Source: an uncultured Eubacteriales bacterium (lineage in GTDB: Bacteria; Bacillota; Clostridia; Christensenellales; Pumilibacteraceae). Taken from it: 28,728 nt of DNA. The notes under the pieces were generated by a model. That model made no database searches. It was not told the origin of the DNA and worked only from the letters and a program-made list of their open reading frames with translations. The stretch's first letter is position 1. Each line of letters opens with the position of its first letter. Position numbers and translations under genes: made by a program. The stretch is taken from assembly GCA_900543755.1 (NCBI GenBank), contig UQSP01000026.1, positions 1 through 28,728 on the forward strand. The letters are read 5' to 3'. This document shows, piece by piece, positions 1 through 8,775 of the stretch.

Positions 1-23
1 CGTCAGATGTGTATAAGAGACAG
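1..23 (+). other. Nextera/Tn5 sequencing adapter (not host DNA)
   Basis: Bases 5-23 are the 19-bp Tn5 mosaic end AGATGTGTATAAGAGACAG, and bases 1-4 (CGTC) match the end of the Illumina Nextera read-1 adapter that precedes it. This is library sequence left untrimmed. Host sequence starts at about base 24. Confidence 0.97.
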
Positions 24-94
24 ATACTGTAATATAATTCAATCGATATTTCAGCAAAGGCGCTGTAGGATCTTGAAAATTCCTGCGGCGCTTT
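24..94 (+). promoter_or_regulatory. Partial promoter and leader hairpin upstream of glnN
   Basis: A TATAAT box lies at 33-38. Its -35 element would fall at about 10-15, inside the adapter, so the promoter is cut by the contig edge. A long hairpin follows: left arm 56-70 and right arm 81-94 pair over about 14 bp with one bulged G and two G-U pairs around a 10-nt loop. It is followed by an A/T stretch without a clean T run. It could be a leader attenuator of glnN or the terminator of a lost upstream gene. A weaker inverted repeat occupies 27-54. Confidence 0.45.
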
Positions 95-136
95 ATATAT
101 TTAATCGGATAACAAATTTTAAAGGAGATAAATTTT

Positions 137-2218
137 ATGAGCAGAATTCCGGAATTGTTCGGCAGCCTTGTGTTTAACGATTCGGTCATGCAGAAATGTC
201 TGCCGAAAGAAACGTACAAAGCCTTTAAGTCGCTTGTCAAAGCGGGTGAACCTTTGACGCCCGAAATCGCCAACGTTATCGCCAACGAAATGAAGGAATG
301 GGCTATTTCCAAAGGCGCTACGCATTATACGCACTGGTTCCAGCCGATGACGGGCATCACCGCGGAAAAGCACGACAGCTTTATAACTCCCGTGGGCGAC
401 GGCACCGTAATCATGAATTTTTCGGGCAAAGAGCTGATTAAAGGCGAACCCGACGCGTCCAGTTTCCCCAACGGCGGACTCCGCTCCACTTTCGAAGCGC
501 GCGGCTACACGGTTTGGGACCCTACCTGTTACGCGTTTATAAAAGACGGCGCCCTTTGCATTCCTACCGCGTTCTGCTCCTACTCGGGACAGGTGCTGGA
601 CAAGAAGACTCCGCTTATAAGGTCTACCGAGGCGCTGTCCGCACAAGCGGTAAGGCTTTTAAAGCTTTTCGGTAAAAACACGGCGAAAGTTACCGTAACG
701 GTGGGTCCTGAGCAGGAATACTTCCTAATCGATAAAAAACTTTACCTTAAGCGCAAAGACCTCATCTTTACGGGACGAACCCTTTTCGGAGCGAAACCGC
801 CCAAAGGACAGGAGCTTGAGGACCACTACTTCGGCAACATTCGTCCCAGAGTCATTGCTTTTATGCAGGACCTTGACGAGGAGCTGTGGAAACTGGGAAT
901 TTTGGCTAAAACCCGTCACAACGAGGTTGCGCCCGCCCAGCACGAGCTTGCACCCATCTTCACCGTAGTCAACGTTGCTGCCGACCACAACCAGCTTACG
1001 ATGGAGTTCATGAAAAAAATCGCAGACAGACACAATCTTGCTTGTCTGTTGCACGAAAAGCCTTTTGCGGGCGTAAACGGCTCGGGCAAACACAACAACT
1101 GGTCGATTTGCACCGAGGAGGGCGAAAACCTGCTTGACCCGGGCAAAAATCCGCATGACAACCTGCTGTTTTTGACTGTGTTGTGCGCTGTAATTGCGGC
1201 AGTCGACGACCACCAGGATTTACTCAGGCTTTCCGTTGCAAGCGCGGGCAACGACCACCGTCTGGGCGCAAACGAAGCTCCTCCCGCGATTATCTCGATG
1301 TATCTGGGGGACGAACTCACCGACATTCTGGACGCTATGGCAGAAGACAGGTCATACCAGAAGAAGAAAGCCACCGCGATGAACATGGGCGTCGACGTTA
1401 TCCCCGCTTTCATGAAAGACACTACCGACCGCAACCGCACTTCGCCTTTCGCTTTTACGGGAAATAAATTCGAATTCCGCATGTTGGGCTCCACTTCCAA
1501 CATTTCCTGTCCCAACACCATGATTAACACAGCCGTAACCGAAAAATTCGACGAGTTTGCCACCAGGCTTGAAAACGCCAAAGACTTTGAAAAAGAGGTC
1601 AGAAAACTCATTCGCGACACTTACGTCAAACACAGAAGAATCGTATTTAACGGCAACGGTTACTCCGAAGAATGGACGGCTGAAGCGGAAAGACGCGGAT
1701 TGCTTAATCTTAAAAGCACGCCCGAAGCGCTTGTCCGCTACACCGACGAAAAGAACGTTAAATTGCTTTCAAAGTATAATGTCTATTCTCCCGAGGAAGT
1801 TGCCGCACGCGAAGAAATCCTGCTGGAAAACTATTCCAAACTTATTAACATAGAAGCGCAGACCATGATAGAAATGGCCGGTAGAGAGATAATTCCCGCT
1901 TGCATTTCCTTTACTGCCAAACTTGCAAAGGCAATCGTGGAAAAGAAAAACGCAGGTTTGCAGGCAGGAACCGAAACGGACCTTGCAACGCGTGTTTCGG
2001 AGCTTACCGACAGGGCTTATGCCGCGCTTAAATCGCTTGAGGATATCGTGGTGGAAGCCAAGCTTATAGAGGACGTAAAGGCTGCCGCTTACAACTATCA
2101 CGACAAGGTTTTCGCTTCGATGCAGGAACTGCGTGCTTGCTGCGACGCTTTGGAAACGCTTGTATCCAAAGAATACTGGCCCTTCCCCACTTACAGCGAT
2201 TTACTGTTCTCGGTTTAA
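137..2218 (+). CDS. glnN: Glutamine synthetase type III (GlnN)
   Basis: This enzyme makes glutamine from glutamate, ammonium and ATP in the cytosol. The 693-residue length is that of the GSIII family and far above GSI (about 450). Visible family motifs are the N-terminal block with GLRSTFEARGYT, the catalytic VGPEQEYFL near residue 190, NEVAPAQHELAPIF with its acid/histidine ligands, the GSGKHNNWS segment, and RTSPFAFTGNKFEFR. The ATG at 137 follows an AAAGGAG ribosome binding site at 121-127. A strong terminator follows, so it appears to be its own transcription unit upstream of the ammonium transporter. Together they form an ammonium uptake and fixation pair. Regulation may act through the leader hairpin at 56-94. 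The identification is secure; the control mechanism is inference. Confidence 0.96.
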   Translation: MSRIPELFGSLVFNDSVMQKCLPKETYKAFKSLVKAGEPLTPEIANVIANEMKEWAISKGATHYTHWFQPMTGITAEKHDSFITPVGDGTVIMNFSGKELIKGEPDASSFPNGGLRSTFEARGYTVWDPTCYAFIKDGALCIPTAFCSYSGQVLDKKTPLIRSTEALSAQAVRLLKLFGKNTAKVTVTVGPEQEYFLIDKKLYLKRKDLIFTGRTLFGAKPPKGQELEDHYFGNIRPRVIAFMQDLDEELWKLGILAKTRHNEVAPAQHELAPIFTVVNVAADHNQLTMEFMKKIADRHNLACLLHEKPFAGVNGSGKHNNWSICTEEGENLLDPGKNPHDNLLFLTVLCAVIAAVDDHQDLLRLSVASAGNDHRLGANEAPPAIISMYLGDELTDILDAMAEDRSYQKKKATAMNMGVDVIPAFMKDTTDRNRTSPFAFTGNKFEFRMLGSTSNISCPNTMINTAVTEKFDEFATRLENAKDFEKEVRKLIRDTYVKHRRIVFNGNGYSEEWTAEAERRGLLNLKSTPEALVRYTDEKNVKLLSKYNVYSPEEVAAREEILLENYSKLINIEAQTMIEMAGREIIPACISFTAKLAKAIVEKKNAGLQAGTETDLATRVSELTDRAYAALKSLEDIVVEAKLIEDVKAAAYNYHDKVFASMQELRACCDALETLVSKEYWPFPTYSDLLFSV

Positions 2219-2241
2219 TTAAATAAGGCATATAAAGACAC

Positions 2242-2287
2242 AAAGACGTGTAGGTCTTATAGACCTGCGCGTCTTTTCTTTTATTTC
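2242..2287 (+). terminator. Terminator of glnN
   Basis: A 15-bp stem with two G-U pairs (2242-2256 with 2262-2276) closes a 5-nt loop and is followed by a T-rich tail. It separates glnN from amt, so amt relies on its own promoter or on read-through. Confidence 0.9.
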
Positions 2288-2326
2288 GGGTAATTAAATT
2301 TTTTAAATACAGGAGGCAAATAAAAA

Positions 2327-4081
2327 ATGTCAAACGTCAATCTGTTTGCCGCGACTTTGGACGAGCTTGCCGCAGGCATAGACACCGTCTGGATTCTGAT
2401 CGGCGCGGCGCTGGTCTTCTTTATGCAGGCGGGATTCGCCATCGTGGAAGCGGGCCTTACCCGCGCGAAAAACACGGGCAACATCCTGATGAAAAACCTT
2501 ATGGACTTCTGCCTGGGCACGATTGTCTTCTGGGTATTGGGCTACGGTCTTATGCACGGCAAGGATATTGCGGGTTTAATAGGCGTGCCTACGCCGGGAT
2601 TCATCACCGGCGAATACGATATGCTGCACCTCATTTTCCAGACAGTCTTTTGCGCGACTGCGGCTACCATCGTTTCGGGTGCCATGGCTGAACGCACCAA
2701 ATTTTCCTGCTACTGCATTTATTCGATTGTAATAAGCCTTATCGTTTACCCCGTTTCCGGTCACTGGATTTGGGGCGGCGGCTGGCTTGCGGACCTTGGG
2801 TTCCACGATTTCGCGGGTTCGGCTGCGGTTCACCTTGTGGGCGGCGTGTCGGCATTAATAGGCGCAGCCATTCTAGGCCCCCGTATCGGTAAATACGGCA
2901 AAGACGGCAAACCCCGTGCAATTCCCGGCCACAACCTTACTTTCGCCGCGCTGGGCGTGTTTATCCTCTGGTTCTGCTGGTTCGGCTTCAACGGTTCGTC
3001 TACATACGGCGTTATAGGTCAGACCACAACGATGGCAACGGTTTTCGTAAACACCAACATGGCGCCTGCGGTTGCGGCAACGACCTGCCTTATCATCACC
3101 TGGATAAGATATAAAAAGCCCGATGTATCCATGTGCCTTAACGGCGCGCTTGCCGGTCTAGTAGCTATAACCGCGGGCTGCGACGTCGTCTCCCCTATCG
3201 GCGCGTTTTTCATCGGTATAATCGCAGGATTCGTCGTTGTTTTCGGAGTGGAATTCTTGGATAAGGTCGTAAAAATCGACGACCCCGTCGGTGCAATAGC
3301 CGTACACGGCTTCTGCGGAGCGGCAGGCACCGTTCTTACGGGAATATTCAACATCAACGACGGCGTATGGGGCGCGATTGCGGGCAACTGCAGTTGGGCG
3401 GATGCCTTCGGTTATCTGGGCGTACAGATTCTCGGCGTAGTGACTGTAGTTTCTTGGGTAGGCGCAACCATGTTGCTTACTTTCTTCCTGCTTAAAAAGT
3501 TTATGGGCCTGCGCGTAACGGCAAAAGAGGAAATCGGCGGACTGGACCTTTACGAGCACAACCTTGTATCCGCTTATGCGGGATTTGACTACGTCGACCA
3601 CACCGCCGACGAGTACATTGCGGAAAACACCGTGTATGATAATTCCTTAAGCGATGCTTTGACCGCCGCTCCTGTCCCTGCCGCTACGAAGAGCGTTGAA
3701 ACACGCACTTACGACAAGCCCAAACTTACAAAAGTGGTAATCGTACTCAACCGCAACAAATTCGAAGCGCTTAAAGCCGCCATGAACGCCATCGGAGTTA
3801 CGGGCATGACCGTTTCCGAAGTAATGGGCTGCGGCGTCCAGAAAGGTTATACCGCCATGTACCGCGGCACCAAGTACGAAATGAATTTACTGCCCAAGTA
3901 CAAAGTGGAAATCGTTGTAAGCGCTGTCCCCGTCGAAAAGGTAATTTCCGCAGCCGAAGCAGCGCTGCATACCGGTAACATCGGCGACGGAAAAATATTC
4001 GTTTACGACGTGGAAAACGTGGTTAAAATCCGCACAGGCGAACAAGGTTTCGACGCCTTGCAGGATAACGAAGAAGCATAA
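2327..4081 (+). CDS. amt: Ammonium transporter with fused C-terminal PII (GlnK-like) domain
   Basis: Residues 1 to about 410 are an Amt/MEP/Rh channel with about eleven membrane spans. It keeps the conduction-pore twin histidines (H169 in AVHLVGG, H327 in AVHGFCG) and the GHWIWGGGW segment. After a linker rich in Ala, Thr and Pro, residues 468-584 form a PII signalling domain: GMTVSEV, QKG, a T-loop with MYRGTKY (Y517 at the position of uridylylated Tyr51), GDGKIF and IRTGE. In ordinary systems GlnK binds the cytoplasmic face of AmtB and blocks it; here the regulator is tethered in cis. The PII position usually holding Arg38 (GxGRQKG) is Val (GCGVQKG), which may alter ATP or 2-oxoglutarate sensing. 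A GGAGG ribosome binding site lies 11 nt before the ATG. Linkage to glnN supports a nitrogen-assimilation role. Confidence 0.95.
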   Translation: MSNVNLFAATLDELAAGIDTVWILIGAALVFFMQAGFAIVEAGLTRAKNTGNILMKNLMDFCLGTIVFWVLGYGLMHGKDIAGLIGVPTPGFITGEYDMLHLIFQTVFCATAATIVSGAMAERTKFSCYCIYSIVISLIVYPVSGHWIWGGGWLADLGFHDFAGSAAVHLVGGVSALIGAAILGPRIGKYGKDGKPRAIPGHNLTFAALGVFILWFCWFGFNGSSTYGVIGQTTTMATVFVNTNMAPAVAATTCLIITWIRYKKPDVSMCLNGALAGLVAITAGCDVVSPIGAFFIGIIAGFVVVFGVEFLDKVVKIDDPVGAIAVHGFCGAAGTVLTGIFNINDGVWGAIAGNCSWADAFGYLGVQILGVVTVVSWVGATMLLTFFLLKKFMGLRVTAKEEIGGLDLYEHNLVSAYAGFDYVDHTADEYIAENTVYDNSLSDALTAAPVPAATKSVETRTYDKPKLTKVVIVLNRNKFEALKAAMNAIGVTGMTVSEVMGCGVQKGYTAMYRGTKYEMNLLPKYKVEIVVSAVPVEKVISAAEAALHTGNIGDGKIFVYDVENVVKIRTGEQGFDALQDNEEA

Positions 4082-4140
4082 CGGCTTAATATTTTTATCG
4101 TCAAAGTAAAAAATAAACCGAAAACTACGGTTAAAACACA

Positions 4141-4184
4141 AAAAAACCTTGCGTTTCTTTACGGCCGCAGGGTTTTTTATTTTA
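4141..4184 (+). terminator. Terminator of amt-PII
   Basis: A 13-bp stem (4141-4153 with 4166-4178, six A-T pairs at the base) closes a 12-nt loop and runs into a T-rich tail. The A run on the left arm could let it also stop leftward transcription from 4428. Confidence 0.88.
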
Positions 4185-4261
4185 GATTGACTTGGTTTAC
4201 AATATCGTATCGTCAAATTAACGCTTTTTGCATAACTGATTTTTTTATCCTGTTTCAAAGA

Positions 4262-4363
4262 TAAGTGAATTGTCACTTAAACTCATCGTGTAACAACAAA
4301 ATATTTTTGTAATTTACAAAAATCGAAAAACGTTTTATCTTTTCGCCGCGGTAAGATTACCGC
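4262..4363. repeat. Cluster of three perfect inverted repeats between convergent genes
   Basis: Three separate palindromes lie in the 4185-4427 gap. The arms TAAGTGA/TCACTTA (4262-4268, 4273-4279) flank 4 nt. Ten-base arms ATTTTTGTAA/TTACAAAAAT (4303-4312, 4314-4323) flank one base. The arms GCGGTAA/TTACCGC (4348-4354, 4357-4363) flank 2 nt. Both neighbouring genes end here, so promoter operators are not expected, and none of the three has a T run. They may be RNA-stabilising hairpins, weak terminators for the minus-strand gene, or binding sites. I see no gene in the gap. Confidence 0.55.
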
Positions 4364-4427
4364 AAGAGTAAATGCTTTCGTAATACTCGATGAAATATTT
4401 GCAGCGGAGGTTCGTTTTAAAAACAAT

Positions 4428-5441
4428 TTATTTCACGGCAGCCCTGTTTACCGCTTTTAAAAGTTTTGAAAACGCGTTGTCAAGCTGTCTTTTGCGGGAA
4501 ACGGTGCGGTTTTCGGGTTTAATCCTCTCCTCGCGCAAAAGGGCGGCAACCTCCTTCATCTCGTATATCGTGCTTCCGTAACTGACGATTCGGTCCACTC
4601 TTGCGACCACGTCTTCAAGGGCGGGCTCTATAGCAGGCGCCAGTGTTTTGTGGGCAATCAAAGCGTCTTCGGCGTCGGATTCGCAAAAAGAGCCGTCTTT
4701 ATTTACTGTCCGAATATCAAAGGCGTTTTCGTCATTTGGCACAACGAAGGAATAATCCGTACTTTTCGTGAGATTTTCCTTTTGCATTGACTTTTCGCGC
4801 GTTTGCGGGACAGCCGTCGATTCGTCGGCAGTTTGATAGCAAAGTTCGGGCGCGGAATACCGGAACTTTTCGTCCGCCGAAGCAATAAGCTTATCGAAAG
4901 CGGTTTTAAGCGATTTAAATCCGCATGACGCAACCAAAGCGCAAAGCGCGGACAAGACAACGCCTTCGGAAAAAATCAACAAAGCCGCCGAGAAAATTTT
5001 ACCCGAAGAGTAATATTTGTTATAATCGGCAGCCGAAAGCACCAATAAAAACACGATAATCACCGTGGTAAGAAAAAAAATACATTTTGCTCCTCTTCTC
5101 AGCGCCGTAACGCCTTTAAAGCGAAGTTCTTCGGAAACAAACGCCAACGGCGGCACATTGAACGCTTTAGCCTTTATCAGCGCGCCCATTACCGATTCGG
5201 GGACTTTTATTGAATTTTTGTCGGATTGCTCCCCGAATAAGTCGCCACAGGAGTCGGACAAAGTTTTGTAAAAAGCACAAATGCGGCGCTTTTCCCTTTT
5301 ACAGCGAATCGAACCCGCAATCAACAATATAAGCGAAAACAATAAAAGCAGAACAAAAACAGAAGAAAACAGCCGAAAAAAACTTATTTCTTGCGAAAAC
5401 AAATAATAAACTGCGTCCAGAATTTCGTCCAGAAAATTCAT
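4428..5441 (-). CDS. Uncharacterised three-span membrane protein downstream of addA
   Basis: I do not recognise this 337-residue protein. It has a hydrophobic segment near residues 20-43, a polar stretch of about 75 residues, two further membrane spans near 117-138 and 148-172, and a long charged C-terminal region of about 160 residues. That tail begins low-complexity and ends in a Lys/Arg-rich segment. The layout (one span, cytoplasmic block, two spans, tail) loosely recalls MotA/TolQ/ExbB proteins, but I see no diagnostic motif. The ATG at 5441 is preceded by GGAGGG at about 5456-5461. Only 58 nt without a terminator separate it from addA, so it is probably the last gene of the addB-addA operon. 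A link to DNA repair is contextual only. Confidence 0.75.
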   Translation of the reverse strand: MNFLDEILDAVYYLFSQEISFFRLFSSVFVLLLLFSLILLIAGSIRCKREKRRICAFYKTLSDSCGDLFGEQSDKNSIKVPESVMGALIKAKAFNVPPLAFVSEELRFKGVTALRRGAKCIFFLTTVIIVFLLVLSAADYNKYYSSGKIFSAALLIFSEGVVLSALCALVASCGFKSLKTAFDKLIASADEKFRYSAPELCYQTADESTAVPQTREKSMQKENLTKSTDYSFVVPNDENAFDIRTVNKDGSFCESDAEDALIAHKTLAPAIEPALEDVVARVDRIVSYGSTIYEMKEVAALLREERIKPENRTVSRKRQLDNAFSKLLKAVNRAAVK

Positions 5442-5499
5442 TTTGCGTAAATAACCCTCCGTTCCGAAAACAAAAAAATTTTAATTTTTTGCAAATTTT

Positions 5500-8400
5500 T
5501 CAGCCGTCGCGTTTTTCGAAAAACTTTTTAATGGCGGAGTCTGTCCTTTCGCGGGGAATTTCGATGAAATCCGATAAAACGAAAGAATAAATAAGCGTTT
5601 TGGTCACTTTAAGACCCAAAATGTTTTCCGCCGCCAAACGGTACACGGCAAGCTGAAGGTCGTACCCGCCCGAAACAATTGTTGACGGATTAGAGGTTTT
5701 ATAATCTATAACGGTGCAATTTTCTCCGTCGGTAATCATAATGTCAATTACGCCCTGCACAAGCATACCGTTCAGATTAAGCACAAACTGCTTTTCGCGG
5801 TAATAATTTTTGCCCAGCATCGGCTTTATTTTTTCGTAAGCGTCATAAAGCTTTTGCTTGTCTGCAAATTCCTCGATACCGTAATTATCGCAAAGGCGTT
5901 GCCATTCGGAGGAAAAATCCGCGTTGAAATCGATACATTCCATGGCCTTATGATAAGCGTTGCCTTTGCTTAAAGCCCTGTCGTCCGATTCGCCGCCGCC
6001 GATATAATGCGTATAATTGGTTTCGTCAACCAGCCGGTTCATGGCGGTAACGGAGCTTTTAACCTCCTTGTGCGAAAAAGGATATTGAAACTCCGTATAT
6101 TTTTTTATAGAGTCGACAAGCCGCGCGTCGGGGGAAGCAGAAACTATCAGTTTTTCGTCGGCGTCATAGTCCACGCGGATTTCGTCCTGGTTTTTAAGCG
6201 TGTAACCGTTGCGCGCATAAGAGGGTCTCAGCCAGTCGAAAAAGCTGTTGCCTCCCTCGAAATCGGGTGTGCTTTCGCTGTCAAAACCGAAAACGGGGTC
6301 GTTTTCCTTAACGCAAGCGTAGATGTAAAGCCCGTTTTTGGCGCGCGTCAAAGCGACGTATAAAAGGCGCATTTCCTCCTCGAGAAGTCCGCGTTTCTGC
6401 TTTAGCGTCGCCGCGAAAGTCAGTTTGTTGGTTTTAACGGCACGCTCGGTAAGGTCGTGATTTTTCATGCACAGCCCAAGCGTTCCGTCAATAATTACCT
6501 TACCGCTCAAGTCGGTCATATTAAACTTTCTGTCGGTACCTGCAAGATACACAAAAGGAAACTCCAGACCTTTGGAGCCGTGTACTGTCATTACCGACAC
6601 GGCATTTGCCGCGCCCGACCTTTTGAAGTCGTCAAGCTTTAAATCGAGAAACGCGACGTATTCCCTTACGCTTCCGCCGTAAGGCGACGAAGTCAGATGC
6701 TGTAAAAAAGCGTTTAATGCGTCCGCCTTTTCCTCGGGTGCGTCGGATGAAAGCGCATACGCAAACCACTCCTTTTCCGCGGTCAGCATCCCGATAAGCT
6801 CGGCGGCGGTACGTGTATAACTAAGTGCGAGATATCTGTCGGCAAGCGCAAAAAACCGTTTGAGTTTTTCAGCCGCAGCGTCGTTTTTCCTTCGGGCGTA
6901 AGAGCGGCAAAGGACGCTGAAACTGCTTTCGTTTTTATCGCCTGCAAGCTTTATTGCGCAAAGCTCGTCGTCCGTAATTGAGACAATCGGCGACCTTAAA
7001 AGCGACACAAGCGAAATATCGTCGGTAAAATTGCAAAGATACCGCATAAACGCCGTAAGCACCTTGACCTCATAGACGGAGGAAAACTTAACGCTGTCGG
7101 ACAAAGACACGTTGACGCCTATTTTACGCAGTTTTTCGTACAAAAGCCTGAAATATTCGCCGCGCGAAGCCACCAGAACGGCAATGTCCGAAGGATAAAC
7201 AGGACGCGAACCTCCCTCCGGCAGGGGAACTGTGCCCTCCGCAAGTTTTTCAGCGATATCCGTGACTATAAGGTCGGTTTCGGCGTCCGTTTTGCCGTAA
7301 TCGGAAACGTTTTCGGCGTCGAGTACGCTGTACACGCCTTTATAGGGAAAGATTTTGTCTTCCGTCTTTATGAGATTGAGTTTTACTTCCCCGCCTTTTA
7401 AATCCCTGCCGCTTTTGAGAAGAGCTTTTCCGCGGTAATCTATCCTGCCGAATTCCTCAGTCATAAGCGAGGAAAAAACCTCGTTGGCAAAAGCGAGAAT
7501 GTTTTCCGAGCTTCTGAAGTTGTCGTTTAATTCTATCGGGCAGGCGAAACCCTTTTCGCTGTAATTGACGTATTTATCAAGGAAAATACCGGGGTCGCAC
7601 ATACGAAACGCGTAAATGCTTTGTTTAACGTCGCCCACTAAAAACAGATTGCCTTTGCCTTTTACGGCGTCGATAATCCGCTCCTGCAGCGGGTTGACGT
7701 CCTGATATTCGTCCACGAAAATATACTTGTATTTTTCGCATATTTCCCGTTTTATGGCAGGGTCTTCCACGATTCTGCACGCAAAATGCTCCAAATCGGA
7801 GTAGTCGAGCCGCGCTTTCTTTCTTTTGTTTTCTGAATAAATACGCCTGCATTCTTTTACCAGCGACAAAAGAATATCCGTAAAGACAGGCGGATTTTCG
7901 GGATAAGGCAGTTCATCGTATTTGTCAAGATTATTTGCCGCGTCGAAATAGTCATCTTTAAGCTTACGATATTCCTCGTTCAGCGCGACAAACTTTTCAT
8001 CGACTTTCCCGTAAGCGCGCTTTATTTCCGCGCCTTCGCCTTTCAAAAAGTCGGAAAAAGCCTTAAGCACCGCCTCGTTGCGCGTAAATCCCGCTTTTAA
8101 CGAGCGTTGACGCAGATTTTCGACAAGCTTAGTAAAGCGCGTTTTAAGTCTTGCTCTTTCCTCGGATACGACGGCGTCGGCAAGCGACATATCGTTAAGA
8201 CCCGATTTAGAGTATTCTTCAAGCCATTTGTCGGGGTCGGACTGCGCCTCCACGAAATCGAAAACTTTTTTTATCAGGTTTTTCAAAGGTTCGTCGCTGC
8301 GGCGTGAAAGCATGACGTCGTAAAATTCGATAAAATCGGCGTCGCCTTTTGTAATCGCCTGCTCCACCGCTTCGTCGACGGCGGCGTAAAGCATGGCTGA

Positions 8401-8775
8401 GGATTCCGCCTCGTCGGCTATTTCAAACGAGGGGTCCGCATCCACGGCGTAAAAGTAGGTGCGTATAAGCCGCTGACACCAGCTGTGTAACGTGCTTATT
8501 TCGGCGGCAGGCAAAAGCAACAGCTGTTTTTCGGCGTTACGGTCGCCTTTCTCGGAGCGTTCCATAAGGCGGGAAAGCAGCTTTTCGCGCATATCGGATG
8601 CCGCGCTGCGCGTAAATGTGCATATGACCATATTTTCCAGCGACTCGCCTTCGTCGATAAGGGAAAGCACGCGCTCTATCATGACTGTTGTTTTGCCGCT
8701 GCCTGCAGACGCCGAAACTATAAGGTTTTCGCCGCGGGATTTTATGGCTTTAAGCTGTAAAAAAGTAAAACTCAT
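5500..8775 (-). CDS. addA: AddA, helicase-nuclease subunit
   Basis: AddA is the UvrD-like 3'-5' helicase and nuclease subunit of AddAB, which processes double-strand ends for RecA loading. The 1091 residues carry Walker A SASAGSGKTT (21-30), DEYQD near 353, GDVKQSIYAFR, the motif IV NFRS, MTVHGSKGLEFP near 730 and YVALTRAK. A C-terminal RecB-type nuclease follows, with GVIDIM near 1008 and VIDYKT near 1022. It is somewhat shorter than Bacillus AddA (about 1230). The reading frame stays open 48 codons upstream, but that part overlaps addB and is Arg-rich. The ATG at 8775 overlaps the addB stop (ATGA) and precedes the expected MSFTFLQ..AI start, so it is the chosen start. The overlap indicates translational coupling and equal stoichiometry. 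Confidence 0.95.
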   Translation of the reverse strand: MSFTFLQLKAIKSRGENLIVSASAGSGKTTVMIERVLSLIDEGESLENMVICTFTRSAASDMREKLLSRLMERSEKGDRNAEKQLLLLPAAEISTLHSWCQRLIRTYFYAVDADPSFEIADEAESSAMLYAAVDEAVEQAITKGDADFIEFYDVMLSRRSDEPLKNLIKKVFDFVEAQSDPDKWLEEYSKSGLNDMSLADAVVSEERARLKTRFTKLVENLRQRSLKAGFTRNEAVLKAFSDFLKGEGAEIKRAYGKVDEKFVALNEEYRKLKDDYFDAANNLDKYDELPYPENPPVFTDILLSLVKECRRIYSENKRKKARLDYSDLEHFACRIVEDPAIKREICEKYKYIFVDEYQDVNPLQERIIDAVKGKGNLFLVGDVKQSIYAFRMCDPGIFLDKYVNYSEKGFACPIELNDNFRSSENILAFANEVFSSLMTEEFGRIDYRGKALLKSGRDLKGGEVKLNLIKTEDKIFPYKGVYSVLDAENVSDYGKTDAETDLIVTDIAEKLAEGTVPLPEGGSRPVYPSDIAVLVASRGEYFRLLYEKLRKIGVNVSLSDSVKFSSVYEVKVLTAFMRYLCNFTDDISLVSLLRSPIVSITDDELCAIKLAGDKNESSFSVLCRSYARRKNDAAAEKLKRFFALADRYLALSYTRTAAELIGMLTAEKEWFAYALSSDAPEEKADALNAFLQHLTSSPYGGSVREYVAFLDLKLDDFKRSGAANAVSVMTVHGSKGLEFPFVYLAGTDRKFNMTDLSGKVIIDGTLGLCMKNHDLTERAVKTNKLTFAATLKQKRGLLEEEMRLLYVALTRAKNGLYIYACVKENDPVFGFDSESTPDFEGGNSFFDWLRPSYARNGYTLKNQDEIRVDYDADEKLIVSASPDARLVDSIKKYTEFQYPFSHKEVKSSVTAMNRLVDETNYTHYIGGGESDDRALSKGNAYHKAMECIDFNADFSSEWQRLCDNYGIEEFADKQKLYDAYEKIKPMLGKNYYREKQFVLNLNGMLVQGVIDIMITDGENCTVIDYKTSNPSTIVSGGYDLQLAVYRLAAENILGLKVTKTLIYSFVLSDFIEIPRERTDSAIKKFFEKRDG

